Origin: Alloprevotella sp. OH1205_COT-284
GTDB taxonomy: Bacteria; Bacteroidota; Bacteroidia; Bacteroidales; Bacteroidaceae
Direction: 5' to 3'
Assembly: GCF_003859795.1 (NCBI RefSeq)
Contig: NZ_RQYI01000001.1
Coordinates: 124,001-188,000 of the forward strand
DNA length: 64,000 nucleotides
The position numbers and the translations under genes were made by a program. Under the pieces are notes generated by a model. That model did no database searches and had not been told where the DNA came from. It saw nothing but the letters and a program-made list of their open reading frames with translations. Below are positions 60,507-64,000 of this stretch, in pieces (the stretch's first letter is position 1; each line of letters begins with the position of its first letter).

Positions 60507-61460
60507 ATGCGAGAACGCACTTTCCGGCATCGTGTCGTCAATAGCGTGGCAACGCTGCCCGTCGTTGCCGTCGTCGGGGCATTGCTGTGGGTTTTGCCCG
60601 ATTTCAAAGATCATTATCTTTGGGGCGGCCTTTTGGTAATAGGTGCGATGACGTATATTCTCGTGGAGTGCAACAATCGTTTTCAGCTGTTGCGCATTCG
60701 CACGCAGATGACGGCTGCCGTTTTTCTGACGCTGTTTGCCGTTTTCCCCGAACTGCACCGTCTGTCGTGGAGTTTTCTGCCGGTTGTTTGTTTGCAGTTA
60801 TGTTATGTCGTTTTGTTCAACGCTTACGGCGAACATGAGCCTCAGGGACTGCTGTTTCATGCGTTTTTGTTTTTGAGCCTCGGAGCTTTCGTCTTTCCGC
60901 CGTTGCTATTGCTGCTTCCGTTTTTGGTCGTTTCTATCCATGTGCAGTTGAGGGCGTTGAGTTTCAAGGGACTGCTGGCCGGCTTTTTGGGATTGCTGTT
61001 GCCTTTGTGGATATATCTCCCGGTGTTGCTCCGAGAGGGGCGTTTCAATGTTTCGGAACTGCTCCTTTGGTGGAACAGACAGCTTCCCCGTCTTTCGGAT
61101 TATTCCTCTGTGCCTTTGGCGCATGGAGTGGGGTGGGGGATACTCGTTTTCCTCGGTTTGATTTCGATTTTGCATTTTCTGAGCACCTCTTACAACGACA
61201 AAATACGCACTCGTCAGTATTTCTACTTTCTGCTCGTTCAAGAGTTTCCGCTTGTGGCTTTGACATTGCTCTATCCCCATGCGTTTTCTGTGCTTTTCCC
61301 TCTGCTTATTCTCAACAACAGCCCATTCATCGCCCACTACTTTGCTTTGGCACGTGGGCGCGGCCTTAATTTTTGGTTCTGTCTGTGGCTGTCGGTCGTG
61401 ATGATGACGGGAGTGGCCAATTATTTTGATTTATGGAATCTGTTCTGCAATTTTTTATAG
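60507..61460 (+). CDS. polytopic membrane protein of unknown function
   Basis: The 317-residue protein has roughly nine or ten membrane segments, for example VVAVVGALLWVLPDF, FPPLLLLLPFLVVSIHVQL and LLAGFLGLLLPLWIYLPVLL, with short polar loops and a basic N-terminus. Its last 28 bases overlap the start of the DedA-like gene, so the two are translationally linked. The domain is common and uncharacterised in Bacteroidota; I do not assign a function. Confidence 0.7.
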   Translation: MRERTFRHRVVNSVATLPVVAVVGALLWVLPDFKDHYLWGGLLVIGAMTYILVECNNRFQLLRIRTQMTAAVFLTLFAVFPELHRLSWSFLPVVCLQLCYVVLFNAYGEHEPQGLLFHAFLFLSLGAFVFPPLLLLLPFLVVSIHVQLRALSFKGLLAGFLGLLLPLWIYLPVLLREGRFNVSELLLWWNRQLPRLSDYSSVPLAHGVGWGILVFLGLISILHFLSTSYNDKIRTRQYFYFLLVQEFPLVALTLLYPHAFSVLFPLLILNNSPFIAHYFALARGRGLNFWFCLWLSVVMMTGVANYFDLWNLFCNFL

Positions 61461-61894
61461 ACAACGGTACGGTTGGCATGTTTCTCTCCGCCTTTTTGGC
61501 CGGCAGTGTCGTTCCGCTTTCTTCCGAGTTTGTTTTGATGGGTTTGGTGGCCGTCGGAGGTACTCCTTTCGAACTGTTGTTTTCTGCCACCGCAGGCAAT
61601 ACGCTCGGTTCGTGTTTTAATTACTGGTTGGGAAGTTTGGGCAAGGAGGAGTGGATTGAGCGATGGACGAAAATCAAACCCGAACAGCTCGAACGCGGCA
61701 AGCGTCATGTCCGCCGTTTCGGATATTGGGCAGGACTGATGGCATGGATTCCTGTTTTGGGTGAACTGATTACGGTCGCTTTGGGCTATTTGCGCACCAA
61801 TTTCCCACTGACCATGTTCACCATATTTGTGGGTAAATTGGTGCGCTATTGGCTCATCATTGCCGCCACGACCGGTGCTTTGTCTTTGTTTTGA
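61433..61894 (+). CDS. DedA/YqaA-family membrane protein
   Basis: The 153-residue protein has the DedA/SNARE-associated-domain pattern: FFIDNGTVGMFLSAFLAGSVV, the short motif GNTLGSCFNYWLGSLG, and FGYWAGLMAWIPVLGELIT with the conserved glycine and proline, as in the shorter YqaA branch. Family members are linked to membrane homeostasis and lipid flipping. It overlaps the preceding gene by 28 bp. Confidence 0.82.
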   Translation: MESVLQFFIDNGTVGMFLSAFLAGSVVPLSSEFVLMGLVAVGGTPFELLFSATAGNTLGSCFNYWLGSLGKEEWIERWTKIKPEQLERGKRHVRRFGYWAGLMAWIPVLGELITVALGYLRTNFPLTMFTIFVGKLVRYWLIIAATTGALSLF

Positions 61895-61916
61895 ACCTTC
61901 TCTTTGTTTTCTGCTT

Positions 61917-62780
61917 ATGTTGAAGTCTCTTTTTGCCTGTATGGCTCTTGTCGGTTTGTTTGCGTCTTGTTCCGAAAATCTGCACGACAAGTTGCTGGTA
62001 TCTGTCAGCATCGATCCGCTTCGCTATTTTGTGGAGTCCGTTGGCGGTGATCGTTGTCAGGTGAACACGCTTGTGCCGTCCGGTGTCAGCCCCGAAACTT
62101 ATGAGCCGACGCCCAAGCAGGTGGTGGAAGTCAATGAGAGTGCCGTTTATTGCACGATCGGCACGCTCGGCTTTGAACACACACGTCTGCAACAACTCAC
62201 ACACAACAATCCCCGACTGCTCATCGTGAATGTGTCCGACAGCATCGCTCCGCTGCTCACGGAGGGCGATTGTTGCAAAACCGACGGGCATCATCATGCC
62301 GACGGCATGGATCTTCATACTTGGCCTTCAACCACATCGGGGCGGAGAATAGCCAAAAATGTGTTGAAAGCCCTTTGTGCCGCCGACTCGATGAATGCTG
62401 CAACCTATATTGCCCGCCACGACAGCCTCGTGCGGCATATCGACACGATAGAAACCCAAGTGCGCGAGCAGCTTAAAGATCTCGAACATCGCACGTTTCT
62501 CATTTATCATCCGGCACTCGGCTATTTCGCGCGCGATTTCGGGCTGAGGCAGATTTCTGTCGAACAAGACGGAAAGGAACCCTCCGTGGAGAGAATGCAA
62601 CAACTGATTCGGCAATCTCGTGCCGAAGGCGTAAAAGTAGTGTTCGTCCAAGAAGAGCATGCCGGAAGGGCTGCACGACGCATTGCCGAAGCCATTGGCG
62701 GGCGCGTGGTGAGCATTGCTCCCCTTTCTCGCGATTGGGACAAACAATTGCTCCACATCGCACGTTCGCTCGCCGAATAG
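61917..62780 (+). CDS. ZnuA-like metal-binding lipoprotein of an ABC transporter
   Basis: The 287-residue protein has a lipoprotein signal (LFACMALVGLFASC) and the cluster A-1 (SBP_bac_9) fold: VSIDPLRYFVESVGGDRC, TYEPTPKQVVEV, the metal-binding histidines in DGHHHADGMDLHTWPST, YHPALGYFARDFGL, and the C-terminal VVSIAPLSRDWDKQL. It should bind zinc or manganese in the periplasm. It is followed by an ABC ATPase gene (63 bp away), but a permease gene is absent here. Confidence 0.85.
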   Translation: MLKSLFACMALVGLFASCSENLHDKLLVSVSIDPLRYFVESVGGDRCQVNTLVPSGVSPETYEPTPKQVVEVNESAVYCTIGTLGFEHTRLQQLTHNNPRLLIVNVSDSIAPLLTEGDCCKTDGHHHADGMDLHTWPSTTSGRRIAKNVLKALCAADSMNAATYIARHDSLVRHIDTIETQVREQLKDLEHRTFLIYHPALGYFARDFGLRQISVEQDGKEPSVERMQQLIRQSRAEGVKVVFVQEEHAGRAARRIAEAIGGRVVSIAPLSRDWDKQLLHIARSLAE

Positions 62781-62843
62781 GCCTCAATGCGTTTGCTCGC
62801 CTGTCTTTTTGTTTTTTGTTGCCGTATGTCTTCCTCCTGCCCC

Positions 62844-63455
62844 ATGCAACTGTTGTCGCTACATCATGTCACTGCCGGTTATGACCGTCGCCCTGTGCTC
62901 TCCGATTTTTCGCTGGTTGTTTCCGACCGTGATTTTATCGTGTTGAGAGGAAAGAACGGCGGCGGAAAAACCACCCTTCTCAAACTTCTTGTCGGCCTGC
63001 TGACCCCTATGGAGGGGCGTGTGGAGCGTGCGCCGAAGCTCACCTTGGGCTATTTGCCGCAATATCGGAGCATCGATCGCCGTTTTCCCATAACGGTCGA
63101 AGAAACTGTTCGGAGCGGTCTTCAAAGTTCGCTTCGTTGGTGGCAGCGTTTCGGCAGTTCTCATCGGGCAACGACGTTGCGGCAACTTGAAAAGCTCAAT
63201 TTGCTCCACCTCGCCCGGCGTCCCATACACACCCTTAGCGGCGGCCAATGGCAGCGCACCCTTTTGGCGCGTGCGCTGGTGAGCAGTCCCCAACTGCTGC
63301 TGCTCGATGAACCCGATACGCATTTGGACGTTCAGGCCAAGGGAGAGCTGTATGCCGCTCTCTTGCGTGAACACCAATCTCGCGCCATCGTGATAGTGAG
63401 CCACGACAATACAATTCCGTTGTCCCCCGAAGCACGCATCGTGGAGGTCGGATGA
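62844..63455 (+). CDS. ABC transporter ATP-binding protein (ZnuC-like)
   Basis: The 203-residue ATPase has Walker A GKNGGGKTTLL (about 36), the signature LSGGQWQRTLL, Walker B LLLLDEPDTHLD and the H-loop histidine in VIVSHDN. It lacks the C-terminal extension seen in longer homologues. Sequence and neighbourhood fit zinc/manganese import with the upstream binding protein. A start at 62787 would add a hydrophobic non-family extension, so 62844 (MQLLSLHHVTAGY) is used. No permease gene follows before a new promoter. Confidence 0.88.
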   Translation: MQLLSLHHVTAGYDRRPVLSDFSLVVSDRDFIVLRGKNGGGKTTLLKLLVGLLTPMEGRVERAPKLTLGYLPQYRSIDRRFPITVEETVRSGLQSSLRWWQRFGSSHRATTLRQLEKLNLLHLARRPIHTLSGGQWQRTLLARALVSSPQLLLLDEPDTHLDVQAKGELYAALLREHQSRAIVIVSHDNTIPLSPEARIVEVG

Positions 63456-63515
63456 GTGTTCTCTTCATCTTTTACGATTTTATCTCCTTTTTGCAGCGGT
63501 TTGATAAAAAAGCAC

Positions 63516-63523
63516 TATATTTG
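63516..63523 (+). promoter_or_regulatory. -7 promoter box of the terminal beta-barrel gene
   Basis: TATATTTG, with TTTG at 63490-63493 (22 bases apart). Confidence 0.45.
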
Positions 63524-63626
63524 CAATCGCCTCCCTATGGTCATATGGGCATCTTTGCCGCCGACTTTTTCGGAGGAAACCGTTCACATCAACTTTCTTT
63601 TTTCTCTCAACAACAATTTTATGACA

Positions 63627-64000
63627 ATGAAACGAATTTTACTGCTCATGGGCATTGTCTTTTTCGGTATGACGGCAATGGCTCAAAAGGATAGCAAGTC
63701 CATAAGTCTGAATCTGGCCTATGGCACAGAAGTCAAAAACGTCGGCGTCGGCTTGAAAGGAGCTTACTTCATCACCGACGAGGTGCGGGCAGAGCTCGGA
63801 TTTAACCGTTTTCTCAACAAAAGCAACACCAACATGTGGGACATCAATGCCAATCTCCACTATGTGTTCAACCTCTCCGAAAAAGTGGCTTTCTATCCCA
63901 TTCTCGGTTTCACCCTTACCAACTGGGGAGCGGCAAGAGAAGTGACGGACAATGTGACGAACAAAACGGAAAAGATTTGGAGTTATAGCAGCCGTTTGGG
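63627..64000 (+). CDS. outer-membrane beta-barrel protein (truncated by the window end)
   Basis: At least 124 codons are open to the window end. The product begins with a signal peptide (RILLLMGIVFFGMTAMAQ) and continues SISLNLAYGTEVKNVGVGLK, GAYFITDEVRAELGFNRFL and VAFYPILGFTLTNWGAA, alternating strands typical of the OMP_b-brl fold. An in-frame ATG two codons earlier (63621) could also start it. Its function is unknown and it is unrelated in sequence to the 16787 barrel as far as can be seen by eye. Confidence 0.75.
   Translation, partial: MKRILLLMGIVFFGMTAMAQKDSKSISLNLAYGTEVKNVGVGLKGAYFITDEVRAELGFNRFLNKSNTNMWDINANLHYVFNLSEKVAFYPILGFTLTNWGAAREVTDNVTNKTEKIWSYSSRL

Overview
The window is a piece of a Bacteroidota chromosome, most likely order Bacteroidales (Prevotellaceae- or Porphyromonadaceae-like; the genus cannot be fixed from the sequence alone). 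The evidence is the recurrent promoter form TTTG-N19-21-TAnnTTTG upstream of many genes and tRNAs, the long IspG, family content typical of this phylum (DUF2851, bacterial GH3 proteins, rhomboid with C-terminal tail, NhaD), weak Shine-Dalgarno sequences, and moderate GC.

Layout. 0-3.6 kb: a 466-bp non-coding repeat, an RNA methyltransferase gene, a DnaA-box cluster next to an AT-rich tract (candidate origin), threonine ammonia-lyase, and a candidate small RNA. 3.6-10.5 kb: thioredoxin, then a complete tripartite RND efflux operon (TolC-like channel, adaptor lipoprotein, pump) and a MarR-like regulator. 11.5-18.9 kb: reverse-strand housekeeping genes (RNase HI, ArgS, membrane-anchored EEP hydrolase, rhomboid protease, small monooxygenase, beta-barrel protein, NhaD). 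19-22 kb: tRNA-Arg and tRNA-Pro, a small islet bounded by a copy of the tRNA-Pro 3' end, a glycosyltransferase, and a large fold-back repeat. 22-32 kb: MiaB, AroQ, XerD-like recombinase, a mutarotase, and a reverse-strand run from ispD to an acyltransferase. 32-54 kb: a candidate structured RNA, a DEAD-box helicase, a secreted sialidase, ispG, purE, a PAP2-like protein, rpoN, polA, a polyprenyl synthase, deoC, dtd, uvrC, apt, mnmG, a thioesterase and a DUF2851 protein. 54.2-56.3 kb: a graveyard of insertion-sequence ends around tRNA-Met and two tRNA-Asn genes, with a second copy of the 466-bp repeat. 56.3-64 kb: forward-strand PfkB kinase, S41 protease, PurD, two membrane proteins, a zinc/manganese ABC binding protein and ATPase without permease, and a truncated beta-barrel gene.

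The genes are mostly core metabolism and genome maintenance: MEP isoprenoid steps (ispD, ispG) plus polyprenyl elongation, purine synthesis and salvage (purE, purD, apt), DNA replication and repair (polA, uvrC), and tRNA modification or quality control (argS, miaB, mnmG, dtd). The most interesting material is non-coding: two near-consensus parS sites 7 kb apart together with the DnaA-box cluster (suggesting an origin-proximal position), two candidate small RNAs with their own promoters, and several dispersed repeat families (a concentric fold-back element, a 21-bp-periodic CTACCTCAGAG element at three loci, and a 467-bp TGTCTACA-bearing element at two). No classical undescribed defence or biosynthetic system was found.
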